From NCBI GenBank assembly GCA_036924285.1, contig JAYKYS010000007.1, forward strand, positions 2,790,001-2,854,000: DNA of 64,000 nt, in the 5' to 3' direction. This stretch comes from Asterella californica (taxonomy: Eukaryota; Streptophyta; Marchantiopsida; Marchantiales; Aytoniaceae). The notes under the pieces are model-generated. The model saw nothing but the letters and a program-made list of their open reading frames with translations. It had not been told where the DNA came from and ran no database searches. How positions within the stretch are numbered: the stretch's first letter is position 1; each line of letters begins with the position of its first letter. The position numbers and the translations under genes are program-made. This document shows positions 13,001 through 23,423 of the stretch, one piece after another.

Positions 13001-15885
13001 ATCGGAGTAGAAGACCGCTTCTGCAACACCAGGGAGTCTTCCGAAGACTCCAGAAGACGAAGGATGGATGGATACTCCTACTGCGATGCGAGGAAGCGCA
13101 GTAAAAAGGACCGCTTCTACCATGGGGAGAGATCTTCCACCCCGGAAGATGAGAAGAGTAGCTTCTTCTCGTATGCAGAAGTTGAAGACCATTGTGGTGG
13201 AAGAGGCATCCTTGCCTCTGGAAGACAAGGTCGACACCTCCAACCGAACTGTGGAGATGAACCTGTCTTCCGCAGGAAGAAGACTGAAAGAGTTCAGCGC
13301 CTTCTTCCATGCAGAGATCCAACCAGCTATGGAGTTGCTGGAGAAGAGAGCGAAGGCTCAGGAGAAGCCCTTGCAGCCTGGATTCGGTCTGTGCACCTTG
13401 ATGCGTCAGGAAGAAGGCCAGAAGAAGACAGAAGCGCTGGAAGCTAGTCTCCGCACTACGGAGAAGCTCGCAGCAAGGTACAAGGCGGAAGCAGCCGCTT
13501 CTGCCAAGGAGCTAACCCAACTGAAGAAGGGCAACCAGGAGTTGCAGGCGCGTCTACAGCAGCGCGATCAAGAGGTTCTCCGAGTGCGGAGGAAGATCAC
13601 CGCCCTCGCAGAGGAGAAGGCAACATGGAAGACGCAGCGAGAAGCCGCAGAAGTGCGAGTTGCAGCCGAGAAGATGCAGCGAGACGCAGCGGAAGCTTGT
13701 GCGCAGGAGATGCTAGCACAGTCGGTGGAAACGCTTCGAAAGAAGTTCAACTTCACCGCGGATAGGAACTTGCTTACCTTGGCTAGAGAGTGGGACAAGG
13801 AGTCCAAGGAGATGTTGGTAGAGTGTAAGGAGAGTATGTTCAGGTATTTGGATCGGCAGATAGAGGGAGTGAAGACACTCTATGGTCTTCTTTTGACTTC
13901 GCCACCAGTAACTGCATCTTCCCAAGCTCCAGCACCATCGACTGGATCTGAATTGGAGAAGGAGGAGTTCGACCTCGCTGTCCACTTGGTAGTGACAGCG
14001 TTGGAAGCCGAGAAGACACCGGAAGAAGCCCCGGAAGACAAGATGTCTTTTGGAAGACAGGAAGAAGAACCGTCTTCCCAAGTATTCCGCGTGGAGGAAG
14101 CGACTTCCCTGGACCTCTATGAGGTTGCCATGGTCCCTAGTGCCGCACCAATAGCTCAGAAGAGCGAGGAAGCACCACTCGACCCAGCTTCTCGGAAGAC
14201 GCTTCCGTCTTCCGAAGCAGAAGCAGAAGCCGAGGAAGAAGCAGCAACAGCGACAGTAGGGCCAGCAGAGAACGATGAGGAGGAAGTCACCTCAGTGACA
14301 CCCGAGGTAATCGCAGGGCTTTTTAGCTTATCAGAAGCCGTGTTAGGAGCTCCAATAGGAGTAGATCAGGTAGAGATTGCCACCGAGCAATCAGAGTAGA
14401 AAGTAACCGACGTTGACATCTCGAGATTTAGTAGGAACCGCACATGCTATCTTAAGGGTGGCAGTTTTAAGTGTAAAATTAGTTAGGCAGCCATGTGGCA
14501 GAGTAGGAAGCGCAAGAACAGGAAAGGGAAACCGTTTGCATGTAGAGGGGTAGCTTTTCTCTCCCTTGTGGTGGTTCCTTCTGTTTCCTTGTGATAGAAG
14601 GCATAAGTAGGATCGAAGAGTAGGAATTCGGGCTGCTGCACGCCCATACACATTTTTCAGTGCAGATAGAGACACATGAGTGAGTTATTCCACACACACT
14701 ACACGCGATGTTAGAGACATACGAATAGTCGAGGATTATATCGGAGGGGTCTGCATGCTCGTTACCAGCAGTGGTTCGAGGATGTAGATAGAGATAGTGG
14801 ACAGTTTAGGAACAGGGAACGGCATCCTCGTGCAGTCCTGTTGGCTAGACTGCTGTGTCAAGGAGTAGGCGCAGAAAGTAGAGGGAGTGAGCTTCCCAAT
14901 GTCAATGTGACATCTTCTCGAGGAATAGATTGCTGATTTGAGTGCAGAAGCTTAATTCGTGTCTTCTGGGTGGTGGGTTCCTTGAATTCGCTCTCGATTG
15001 TGCATGAGAAGTGTTCTTCTTGAGTGGCGGTGACTGTCAGTAGTTGTGGAATTGCAGCTTGGCTCGTCCAGTAGAGCACTTAAGATCTACGTACGGACGG
15101 TCTGATGGGTAAGAGATCCCAGAAGACAGAGTAGTCAGAGCAGCGAAGAGAAGAAGAAAGAAGCCTTCTTCCCACAACAAAAGACGACATCCTCAAGTAG
15201 AAGACGGTGCAACTGTACGCACGTTTGTTGTCTTCCTCCCCAAACTATTACAAGCAGGGATGGCTTGTTAGTCAGGATCCGGACTAGAAGCTTGTCGGAA
15301 TCTTAATTTCTCCTTTTTATCTTGTTTTCTCTTGTTTGAATTTTCCCTTCTTCCCCATCTTCTCTCATCTTCTCCATCTTCTTCTAGTGAGCTTCTGAGA
15401 CTTCTATTGAGCTTCCGTGAAGGTGAATGTCGTTATAGTGATGCAGGAAGACCATTTCTAACCCGTTAGAATGTGAAAGAGTAAGGTGTGACAGCAGTGG
15501 ATAGTCGACTTCTGCAAAGCAGGGACAGTCTTCTGGAGGTGTGAGAAGCCAAGTTGAACCCCCAGAAGCCGAGAATTGCTTCGGGAAGACGATGTGAGAA
15601 GATCGGAAGAAGTGATCTAGAAGCAGGAAGCGCGTCTTCCCGAGCTTCTCTGTGAATAATCGTGTGATATTTTAGTTAGTAGTTATTTTTTTAGGTCCAG
15701 AGCACCTTTTGGCGAGTCTGAAAGACGTGTGGTTTTGTGAGAAGACGGGATTTCTAGACAAAACCCGCGTGTTTGTGTGTTTGAACAGATCTTAGAACTT
15801 AGAGCAACGTTACTTGTGCAAATCCTCTGTGGGAACGATATCTTGTATACTAAATGGGCAAAAGGAGTAATCATGTGACACTATA
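10065..15885 (+). mobile_element. Solo LTR of family C (5.8 kb), carrying a gene-sized ORF
   Basis: The stretch begins TGTGTTGCCCAC and ends GACACTATA. It aligns throughout with the two LTRs of the complete element C (26251-31645 plus 42025-42546, and 49196-53639). It is flanked on both sides by the 5-bp duplication GATCT, with no internal region, primer site or pol, so it is a solo LTR left by LTR-LTR recombination. At 5821 bp it is exceptionally long for an LTR. It is rich in GAAGAC/GTCTTC motifs. The first 2 kb precede the ORF, and 14400-15885 is non-coding with a T/C-rich stretch near 15300-15400. Confidence 0.93.
12078..14399 (+). pseudogene. LTR-resident coiled-coil ORF, copy 1 (774 codons including the stop, three in-frame stops)
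   Basis: A single frame runs from ATG 12078 to TAG 14397-14399 with no frameshift. It is broken by a TGA near 12342 (tryptophan in copy 2), a TAG near 12963 (serine in copy 2) and a TAG near 13007 (glutamine in copy 2). The N-terminal 220 or so residues look globular and tryptophan-rich (FFLWDWNLADQG, SSWTEDWWRR, GNQ-free middle, HLTPFLCYLYVAM). Next comes a Ser/Glu/Asp-rich, basic linker, then a long coiled coil of about 190 residues (roughly 390-580), then an Ala/Glu-rich acidic tail. I do not recognise the family. The split of globular head plus coiled coil recalls accessory ORFs of plant Tat/Athila-type elements, but that is a weak analogy. It lies wholly inside the LTR. Confidence 0.75.
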
Positions 15886-15890
15886 GATCT
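15886..15890. repeat. Target-site duplication GATCT, right of the family C solo LTR
   Basis: GATCT directly follows the LTR end at 15885 and matches 10060-10064. It supports a 5-bp staggered cut by the integrase of family C. Confidence 0.9.
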
Positions 15891-15899
15891 TGAATCGAT

Positions 15900-16287
15900 C
15901 TACGATGAAAATACAACAAAAAGAAATGAAGAAGCCATCATTTGATTACAATATTCCTCACCAAAGTTCCTCACGATCCATGCACGATGGTTGATCTTTT
16001 GACAGTGACATCGAATATCAACCTAGACATTAAAAATGACGTTGGCTAAAAAGTTCAAGTCCATTCACCCATCAAAATAAAATGTACACAGTCATGTCCT
16101 AATTCTCTCCATATGTGACGATCTGTAATGTCATTAGAGTAGGCAAGTTCATCACTCTCCGCATAAATTCTTCACCAAAATAGACAACGAACCACTGTCG
16201 AAAGTGAATGTGATGGATGTAGTGAAGCTTGATACAGAACGGATTCGGAAATGGAAGATCTAGAATTCGAATCAATCCTCCATCCAT
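15900..16287 (-). pseudogene. B3-like ORF remnant in the old family A LTR
   Basis: Reading starts at 16287 and runs through segments homologous to the LTR ORF at 39938-40363. Shared protein blocks are DLPFPNPF, HFRQW, IVTYGE and DMTVYIL, followed after a frame break by VDIRCHC, INHRAWIVRNF and EEY. Two conserved tryptophan codons have become TAG and there is at least one frame change, so it is dead. Blocks stay recognisable at protein level while the DNA has drifted, which suggests the ORF was once under coding selection. The end abuts the GATCT duplication of the inserted solo LTR. The B3 assignment is by pattern only. Confidence 0.6.
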
Positions 16288-16380
16288 AAATACAACTCTC
16301 GTAGCTCTTCATCCTTCATGTAAGATATTAAGAAACACACATGAAACACCACTGCAAAGGATAATGCTTCCACGAGTCCT

Positions 16381-16389
16381 CTATTTATA
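16381..16389 (-). promoter_or_regulatory. TATA box of the old family A LTR
   Basis: On the minus strand the sequence TATAAATAG lies about 95 bases upstream of the B3-like ORF start, at the place where the complete element has TATAAAA. Its conservation between diverged copies marks it as the likely core promoter of the LTR transcript. Confidence 0.6.
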
Positions 16390-16601
16390 CTTAAATCTGA
16401 AAATAAGAGCCACTCACGCGAATGTTCATCGATCACTGAGCTTACATGTTTCATTATTGTGTGATCACACATCTCAAATAGCCATGAACATGACACCTAA
16501 TACGCTATCAAGCGAGTTACATGAAAAAGTTCGTGAAACACAAAATACAACGCAATACAAGTTCTACATTAAATTCACATGAGGCGTGTCACAACAAGAT
16601 A

Positions 16602-16989
16602 TCGTGCTTGATTTTGCTCTCGACTTTGCTCTCGGTTGTTAAAGTCGATTCGATAGAGTGTTTTTTCTTAACATGTGCAGCCAAGCTCTATGTTCTTGCA
16701 TTTTTGCCTCACATGTTTGACTCTGATTACCAGATTGTCGAGCTTTTTTGCTTTGATTTCATAGATCAATTTGCAGCCGTCTTTTGTAGCTTTCTCGCCT
16801 TTGGTTGTCACCTTTTTGAGATTTCGGAGCAGGATCTTATCATTGTTTGTTTTATAATCTTTCATTTTTTAGGTTCTATCATTCTTGAATTCTGTTTTCG
16901 AGGTGCTTGAATTTTTTGTAAGCTCTGAATGTATGTATCTTCCGATGGAGTGGTTGTCATTTAGGTCGAGACAACGAGTTGGTAATGAG
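16602..16989. other. Continuation of the T/C-rich degenerate repeat
   Basis: After the family A solo LTR the host sequence resumes in the same style as 7990-8340 (CTCG/CTTTG/TTGATT units; a shared GTTCTTGCATTTTTG at about 7979 and 16691). This confirms that the LTR interrupted one low-complexity tract. An open frame across 16521-16910 spans the LTR border and is not a gene. Confidence 0.5.
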
Positions 16990-17340
16990 ATGTGTGAGTG
17001 TTTAGATATGAGTCACAAAATGCCACACGGTGAGAAAGACAGCAGGATATAGTGGGATGAGGCGGGTGAGTATTGGGTGGTTATTGGAGACGGCTTGCTA
17101 GCTCGCGAGTATCATGTGAGTTAAGCTGAGCTGCGTGAGTGGTTCCCACTCTATGCGAAGGTGGCTATCAAAGTGGCTACCATGGACAATCTGAAAGTGG
17201 AGTCAGATGAGGACCATGAGCTTCTTGGGGCACAAACTGTAGCATTTTCGAAAATGGAATCCAAAGCAGAAAGGTTTCCAAGTAAACAGATTGCTGATGT
17301 GTTGGGTTATGCAGATAAGACCGAGCTGTATGTTTGTTAG
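16990..17340 (+). pseudogene. Degraded ORF of unknown family (117 codons, two internal stops)
   Basis: From ATG 16990 to TAG 17338-17340 the frame reads with protein-like composition (segments WDEAGEYWVVIGDGLLAREY, ELREWFPLYAKVAIK and KQIADVLGYADKTELYVC), broken by a TAG and a TAA. I do not recognise the product. A decayed transposon or host gene fragment is most likely. Confidence 0.35.
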
Positions 17341-19499
17341 GAACAAACAATGAAATCAGAACTTTTCGAGGAGGGATAAATATTTACTAGTTTTATAGCT
17401 TGACTTCTGCAGATTGAGTATAATGTTCATATGATTACCTTCGTATGAATGAGTTCGTGATAAATATATTTTTTGTTGACCTCTCTTTTGTGTTACATGG
17501 TTTTTGGGCATTCTTTGTTTCATCTGAATTTGAATGGATAGTTTGCTTTACAGAGTGAGTAGGTATTCATGTTGCATCTAGTCTACAGTATAGGAGCTGA
17601 CCTCAACTCTTGTAAAATGCCACTCCATACGGAGGCTTTGTGGGTTCAATTTGTCATGATCCTCAGTCTCAAGATCAGACGCAAATGTGAACAACAGAAC
17701 CCTAGTGGACTTGTGCTAGACTGTGAAGTAGGACTTAACAGCTTGACCGAGAAGTCGAGAACAGAAGAACCCTAAGTGGTTCTCTTAACTAAAGTTGAAA
17801 CATTAGGTTAGTACGTGGAGGTCTATCCCAAGAGGACCAAGACGAATGTTGACTTGAAGAGACAAGTCTGAAAACGGACCAAAACGCAAGACCGAAACAT
17901 AAGTATGGGATGTGAGACCGAGATGTGGATCCGGCGCAGACGGACCCTGGTCGGACGTTGGTCCGAACCACAAGGTCCAAGTCTGACGCTAGACCACAGT
18001 TCCTCGAAAAAGTCTTAAGTGTTGGAGCTCCAGCGACGTTTTGAGTCGTGGACGGAGATTTACATAAGATCTCGAGGCGAGTAAGATATCATTGGGAAAA
18101 ACTCGGCGAGAGCGTTTCAATGATATGCAGAACTCCTCGAACTGACATCAGAGCTACGGATTATGACCGGTCCCATGATCGGGTTGTGGTATAATTTTCA
18201 GTGACCAAAGAGGAAGACGGAGCCGTAGATCCCCATAAGTATAATATGAGGGAGACTCTATGCATGGATGCGTCAGGATGAGTCATCCGACCACAAGGTT
18301 TGACGGATGGACTCTGTGGATATGAGGTGATGACTGGACCAGCACCAATGCGCATTTCAGTCTAGACTCAGGAACATCTCAAGGAATGAGACAAGACTAA
18401 GAAACGAGATGACGGATTAGACCACCATTCGGGAGCCTGGACCCATACGGACATCACGGACAGTTGAGCCGCTAGGTGTGCTGGAGGCACCGTTTAAGAC
18501 CTTGGACTTTATGAGAAACCCGTCCCAAGTCATGTTTTGGGACCGACCTAGCCAGGTCTAGGTCGGGACTTAAGGAATGTTGAGCTTGAGAGTTAAGGAG
18601 ACGGTCCGGATCAAACGAGATAAAGATAAGTGATACACGAACGCTAACTGTGATTGTGATTTGCAGGTTAGCGTTGTGAGTTTCGTGACCTACTGAGCAA
18701 GAGCTTCCACTGGCACAACAAGACGATAGGTGCGCAAAAAAATCTCAGTGGCATTATAAATTTCGCTACACTCTTTGGACACTAACTTTATTGTAAAACC
18801 AGATTCTAGAAATGAAAAACAAAGTACTTTCGCTGTAAGTCAAAAGCTTTCACATACAATCTTCTCACTAATAAAAAACCCAACTCCAAGTCGTTGTACT
18901 AAGATTCAGAAAAAAGGCTCTACAACTCTAAAAAATGCATTAAATCACTATACTAAGACTTAGAGTAAAAGCATTAAGGCAAAAGGTACTTCACAAAAGT
19001 AAGGCGCGAATCAAAATTAAGGCCCGAATATACAGCATGAGGTCATTATTGTGACCAAGGCATTGAGATATATTGAAACAAAAGGTGTGGGAGCTCTAAG
19101 TCACAACTATGTTAGACAAAATACATTTGGTCTCAGTAATCCTTTAGTAATCTCACATAAGTAAAACTGCTGTAGCATAAGAGTCATGTGATAAGTAAGT
19201 AGTCTTTGGATGTAAAGTGTCAATACAAAACAACAACTATGTTCGATGCAATACTGTATGGAGCTACAACTATTTTGAAGTGATGCCACTGCGTGTATAT
19301 GCATTATCACATTCATAAATTTTTTTTATAATAATATTTTAATGCAAATAAAATAGATGAAAATATAAACACATACATAATAGATCCAACAAGATTATAA
19401 TTACTAGTAGTTTATCAGTGCCCAAATATCCTCTTCCTCATCTAGTCTTCCTACATCTTCAAGCTAATGAATAGTAAACCAGGATCATAGTACAGATAC
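17341..19499. other. Unassigned sequence
   Basis: No gene, long terminal repeat or clear repeat could be supported. The part 17650-18670 is G/A-rich with frequent GGAC, GACCG and ACCAAG words, unlike the AT-rich flanks, and may be an eroded transposon piece. The part 18700-19499 is AT-rich. Confidence 0.4.
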
Positions 19500-19567
19500 T
19501 CTGGGTAACCCAAAGTTTGTCTTTTTCAGAAACGCGAGTGTGGAAAACGAGACTTTGGCTACCCAGA
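19500..19567. repeat. Palindromic 68-bp repeat, left member of a pair
   Basis: The segment starts TCTGGGTAACC and ends GGCTACCCAGA, near-perfect inverted ends. A related 71-bp segment lies at 26102-26172. The outer ends of the pair (CTGGGTAACC at 19501, GGTTACCCAG ending at 26171) are exact inverted repeats. This is either two short foldback elements or the two ends of one eroded 6.7 kb DNA transposon. No convincing target duplication was found. Confidence 0.45.
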
Positions 19568-19810
19568 GAAGTTCTGCTTTTGAACTACATCACCGTCCAA
19601 GCACCGTTGATCTTGTACCATATAGCGACCGGTAGGTATTTCGAGACGCTGTGTATGTGTGAAAAAGATTATATTTTGTGCCGTATAAATACAGAAAAAG
19701 CATTTTAGAATATGCTCTCAACCAATCACAACGTTAGGGAGCAAGAGGAGTCCAAAATTCAAATTTTTTGAACAGTTGGGCAGTTGTCCAAGAATTGTAC
19801 CAGTTGATCA

Positions 19811-20235
19811 GAACCCTGCAGTGATGTCACAGTTTCTCAAATGAATGCAATGTCCCTCGTGTTAGCTTAATTGCAGCACGCACGAATCCGGGTAGACAAG
19901 AGAGAAATCCGAGCAGGAGATATGGAGATCGAGGGGAAGTCTTTATTAGTGTGCGGGAGAGGATCTTGTCATCCCTTGTGGCAGCGTGATGACGAGAGTT
20001 TGAGAATATGATAGTGAGGTCCTGGGTTCAATCCTCGTTGTCTCCAAGAACCCTAAGACGTTGTGACCGTAGGCCGCGATCTTAGGGTCAATGTCTTAGA
20101 AAAAAACATCTCCCCTCGAGGTTTAAGAAATAGCGGGCAGCTCCCTGTCGTACGCCTTAGAAGCTCCTCGTCGCACGCCTGGCACTTAATTAAGTGCGCA
20201 TTAGTTTGAGAAACTGTGACATCACTGTAGGGTTC
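19811..20235. mobile_element. MITE-like element with terminal inverted repeats of about 36 bp
   Basis: The left end GAACCCTGCAGTGATGTCAC and the right end, the reverse complement of GAACCCTACAGTGATGTCAC, continue as near-identical inverted repeats for about 36 bp. The 425-bp span has no coding capacity. The interior holds a pol III B-box-like GGTTCAATCC at about 20028, and an A-box-like TGGCAGCGTGATG about 50 bases earlier, so a tRNA-derived SINE fragment may be trapped inside. Target duplications are unclear (TTGATCA on the left, GTTGACC on the right). Confidence 0.7.
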
Positions 20236-20783
20236 GTTGACCAGGGCATCCGTCGTACCATGCGTCAGCAGAAGGAGCACAAAAGCTCCTTTTGCCCAAG
20301 AGCTGCCCCTCATAGGCTCTGCCAAGCATGCGAAGGGGGTTATCCTTCATTCCTTCATTTTTTCATGCTCATAGTGAATACTTTGCACAATGAGCACAAC
20401 ACTCTTGATTCTTGATGAGCACAACACTCTTTCTACACTTAGAGAAATCTGCGGCATACTTTTCATTTCCAGTCTGCTGATTTGTACATTTTCTGTTTTT
20501 TGATAGATATTACATTATTTGCCGGAAGAGAGAATTCTTGTGGTGAACCAGTTGGTGTATCTAGATTTTTCAGCAGTCATGACATTTTCACACGCTACAT
20601 ATTTCTCTGGTGTTTGCAATTCATGAATAAATGTTTTGGGTTTGATTTTGATGAGGTAATATTTGATGTTTTGTATGTTTTGATTTACATATATTGTGTT
20701 TAGAAAAAAATATTCTGTAATTGTTTATAAATATAGATGACTATAGTGTAAGTTGATGAGTAACTGATGGAAAATAATTATAT
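20236..20783. other. AT-rich sequence without supported genes
   Basis: Nothing coding was supported. A direct repeat GAGCACAACACTCTT occurs twice at about 20393-20430. Confidence 0.4.
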
Positions 20784-21295
20784 ATGTTTGAAAGTTGGAC
20801 TCATGGTTGAGAGACGTGGGAGCAGTATGTTTCATATCGGACCAACTATCATGTTAGGAGATTATCTAATACCACTCATGTTATTAAGATTCCAGAGGAT
20901 CTTCTAGACTCTTATAATCATTTATGTCGAGATTTGGATCTTCGTGTCACTCACGCGGCGTGTTTGAGATGGTTTTTAGACAGTTTCGCTGGCTGTCTAG
21001 AGATATTAGAGCAGATTTGTGTTGATCGTATCGCGCCATAGATCCATGTTGAGGACGTTTCTTTTCATGAAATATAAGATGATGAGGGGCAGAGACAGTG
21101 GAAGCTACAGTGATGGAGGATAGTCAACGTGTTGTTGTATACAGTCAGATAAATGCTAGACCACATATAGCTCTAGTGGACGATTTGGAGGATGAGCTTC
21201 TTGTAGATGTCGAGGATGAGATCATAGTTCATCTGTCAGCTAAATATGGTCTATATGATCGAGAGAAGATTTAAGAGTTCTGTGAGGTATTCTGA
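20784..21295 (+). pseudogene. Degraded ORF of unknown family
   Basis: Two adjoining frames read like protein. The first, from ATG 20784, includes WEQYVSYRTNYHVRRLSN, VIKIPEDLLDSYNHLCRDL and ACLRWFLDSFAGCLEILEQI, broken by TGA, TAG and TAA. The second, after a frame change near 21125, includes PHIALVDDLEDELLVDVEDE and AKYGLYDREK before TAA and TGA. The family is unknown. It lies inside the region bounded by the palindromic repeats at 19500 and 26172, so it may be the corpse of a transposon protein. Confidence 0.35.
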
Positions 21296-21369
21296 GTGCT
21301 TGTCTTCGACAAAGTTGTATTCTATATTGTATCTCGTCCATGATTACATCTTATTTTTAGTGATGGCAG

Positions 21370-21567
21370 ATGAAGTTTAGTTGTGATGATGAACACATGA
21401 CTATTTTTGTAACGAGAGAGATGGAGTACGATCGTGGATCACTTGACGTGATTCGTCAGATGTACCATGTCGCTTTGTGTGAGTTATTGCAGGCGTGTTG
21501 CAGGCATGTTGCAGACGATGCGAATGAACGTACCCACGGAGTCGTATTAGTAAGACTTCTAGAGTGA
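21370..21567 (+). pseudogene. Short ORF of unknown function, probably part of the same decayed unit
   Basis: An ATG-started frame of 65 codons (MKFSCDDEHMTIFVTREMEY at the start, ELLQACCRHVADDANERTHG later) follows the degraded ORF upstream in the same orientation. It has plausible composition but no recognisable domain. Confidence 0.2.
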
Positions 21568-22572
21568 TATCGATAGACCCGTAGGCTAGTGTGAGACAGC
21601 CAAGAGATTCTATAATGAATATAAAGATGCTTTGTAAGCATATTTATTGCTCTCCACATGTGAGAAGTACTTTCTTAATCGCTTAGTACTAGTTTAGTAT
21701 CATTTCGCATATTCGCTCAGTATTGGTCACTTGAGATTGGTGCGTGGATGATGTGTAAAGCCACTTGTATTATATGTGGATGGTTGGTGTGACTCATCAC
21801 TTAATGGATATCATAAGACGATTTCATTTATCAATGACACGGACAATCATGTTACTGAGATAATCACCATGAGTCGTGTAGAGTGTGAGAACTCTTGGAG
21901 GATAAGACAACAGTTGTACAGAAAGGGATCACCATGCTAATGGAGAAATGTATGGTTATCTTTGAGATTATCCAGGATGATAACCACGGCGTGGATATCA
22001 TTATTGACGTGTGAGTAACTTTTATTCTTTTGGATTTATTTATATTGCTTTTGTCATTTGTGAATATGATGTTGGATGTGTGTTTCTTTAATGTAGATAT
22101 GGCATTAGCAACCAAAATGATTTATGACTGGAGATCAAATATACTGTGCAAAAGTTCAAGGACGAGTTGCAAGACGTCAAAATGTCCTCCTCCAACCAGA
22201 CGATTGAGGAGTCTAGAACCAAAAAAGAGACTGTTGTGTTCTCCGTGCCTGCTTTGAATGCCCTATTGTCGGACTGAAGTGCTCTCTGTTTGTTGAGACA
22301 ATAAGATTGTTCTAGTCCATCGCATAGCTGATTTGGACCTTCTTACGGAAGACTACTAGGCTCTCAAGCGAGCTCAAGGATTGAGATATCTTGAACTTGC
22401 AGCACATGATATTGCATACATGCTAAAATCGTTGATCTACACGTAGTACGTGCTTCTGGAGACAGATAAGGTGCTATATGGATCACATTTTTTTATGAAT
22501 TGCTCTTATGTATGTATAGATCACAAACTCTAACATCTATTTTCATCTAAGACTGATAAATACACATCGTTG

Positions 22573-22827
22573 ATGCTTCTAGACATCTTGACTACTGTGT
22601 CGCATTGGATGGATGATCACACTGACTATCATATATTTTCGAGAGAGCATGAACGTTTATTCAGCGAGTTCTGTGAAGGTGCTCGTTATCCTCAAGAAGG
22701 ACGTACACACTTTGTTATCATGAAATTTATGGAGAAGCACTTCACGCCGTCCAAGATGAGGTATTATACTATTGTTAGAGAGAACTTCAAGAGCAAGATG
22801 TTTCATTTGAGATCAATAAGTTTATGA
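22573..22827 (+). pseudogene. Short ORF of unknown function
   Basis: An ATG-started frame of about 84 codons contains HWMDDHTDYHIFSREHERLF and a segment FVIMKFMEKHFTPSKMRYYT. Protein-like composition suggests a decayed coding region, possibly continuing the fragments at 20784-21567. No known domain was recognised. Confidence 0.25.
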
Positions 22828-23393
22828 CGAAGAAAATTCATTGAGAACGATCGGACGAAGAGAGATTAACTTACGTCGCTATGGATTCGAATGAGAACAT
22901 TTGGCATGAGGTTGCTCGTTCATCAGTTCGATGACGATCGACCACTAATCGGATACTAGTCAGCGCATTATTGTGATTAATCTAAAAAACAAACAAATTA
23001 CAAAGTAAAATATATTAAGTGAGATACTTGAATAGAGAATTATTATTTTAATACTTAGATAAAATTGAACAAAAATTTTGCATCACGAGCATGAGACAGA
23101 TTAAACAAGATTGTTCCAACGAAATAACTCTAACAGAAAGTGTAAGAATCTCCTATTAAACCCCGAGCATGATTATAAAAGTATGAAAAATAATATCTTT
23201 TTCTCCACACTGTGTTATTTGAGTCAGAAGAAAAAGATTTTCTTCTGGTCAAGGAAATCTCAAATCTTCATATTAACATCTCTCTGTCAAAATTAATAAG
23301 TTTGAGGATGTCAAATTTTCATGGATAAAAAAATGTGTATGATTTACTGCAAACAGAGGAAAAAGTTGTATTTTCCACTTGCATTGTCGTGAT

Positions 23394-23423
23394 GTGAATT
23401 ATTTCACATAGTAAATAATTCAC
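23394..23423. repeat. Inverted repeat with 11-bp arms
   Basis: Arms GTGAATTATTT (23394-23404) and AAATAATTCAC (23413-23423) are perfect complements around an 8-base spacer. It could form a small hairpin. It lacks the GC-rich stem and T-run of a terminator. Confidence 0.6.

Larger units (their letters stand above)
8341..16601 (-). mobile_element. Solo LTR of family A (minus strand), split by a family C solo LTR
   Basis: Parts 8341-10064 and 15886-16601, read on the minus strand, align from end to end with the LTRs of the complete element at 31646-42020. Shared landmarks include the 5' end (TATCTTGTTGTG against TGTCATGTTGTG), the TATA box, the B3-like ORF, a paired TTGGTC/GACCAA segment and the 3' end (ACGTTCTATGACA against ACGTTATACGATA). 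After removing the insert and its duplication, about 2435 bp remain, close to the 2400 bp of the complete element's LTRs. Flanks are TCAT (8337-8340) and TCGT (16602-16605), a 4-bp target duplication with one CpG-type transition. It is an old copy: sequence divergence is high and the ORF carries stops. Confidence 0.85.

Noticed and set aside
19960..20055. A functional tRNA gene inside the MITE
   Set aside because: The T-stem and acceptor stem do not pair; only box-like motifs remain.
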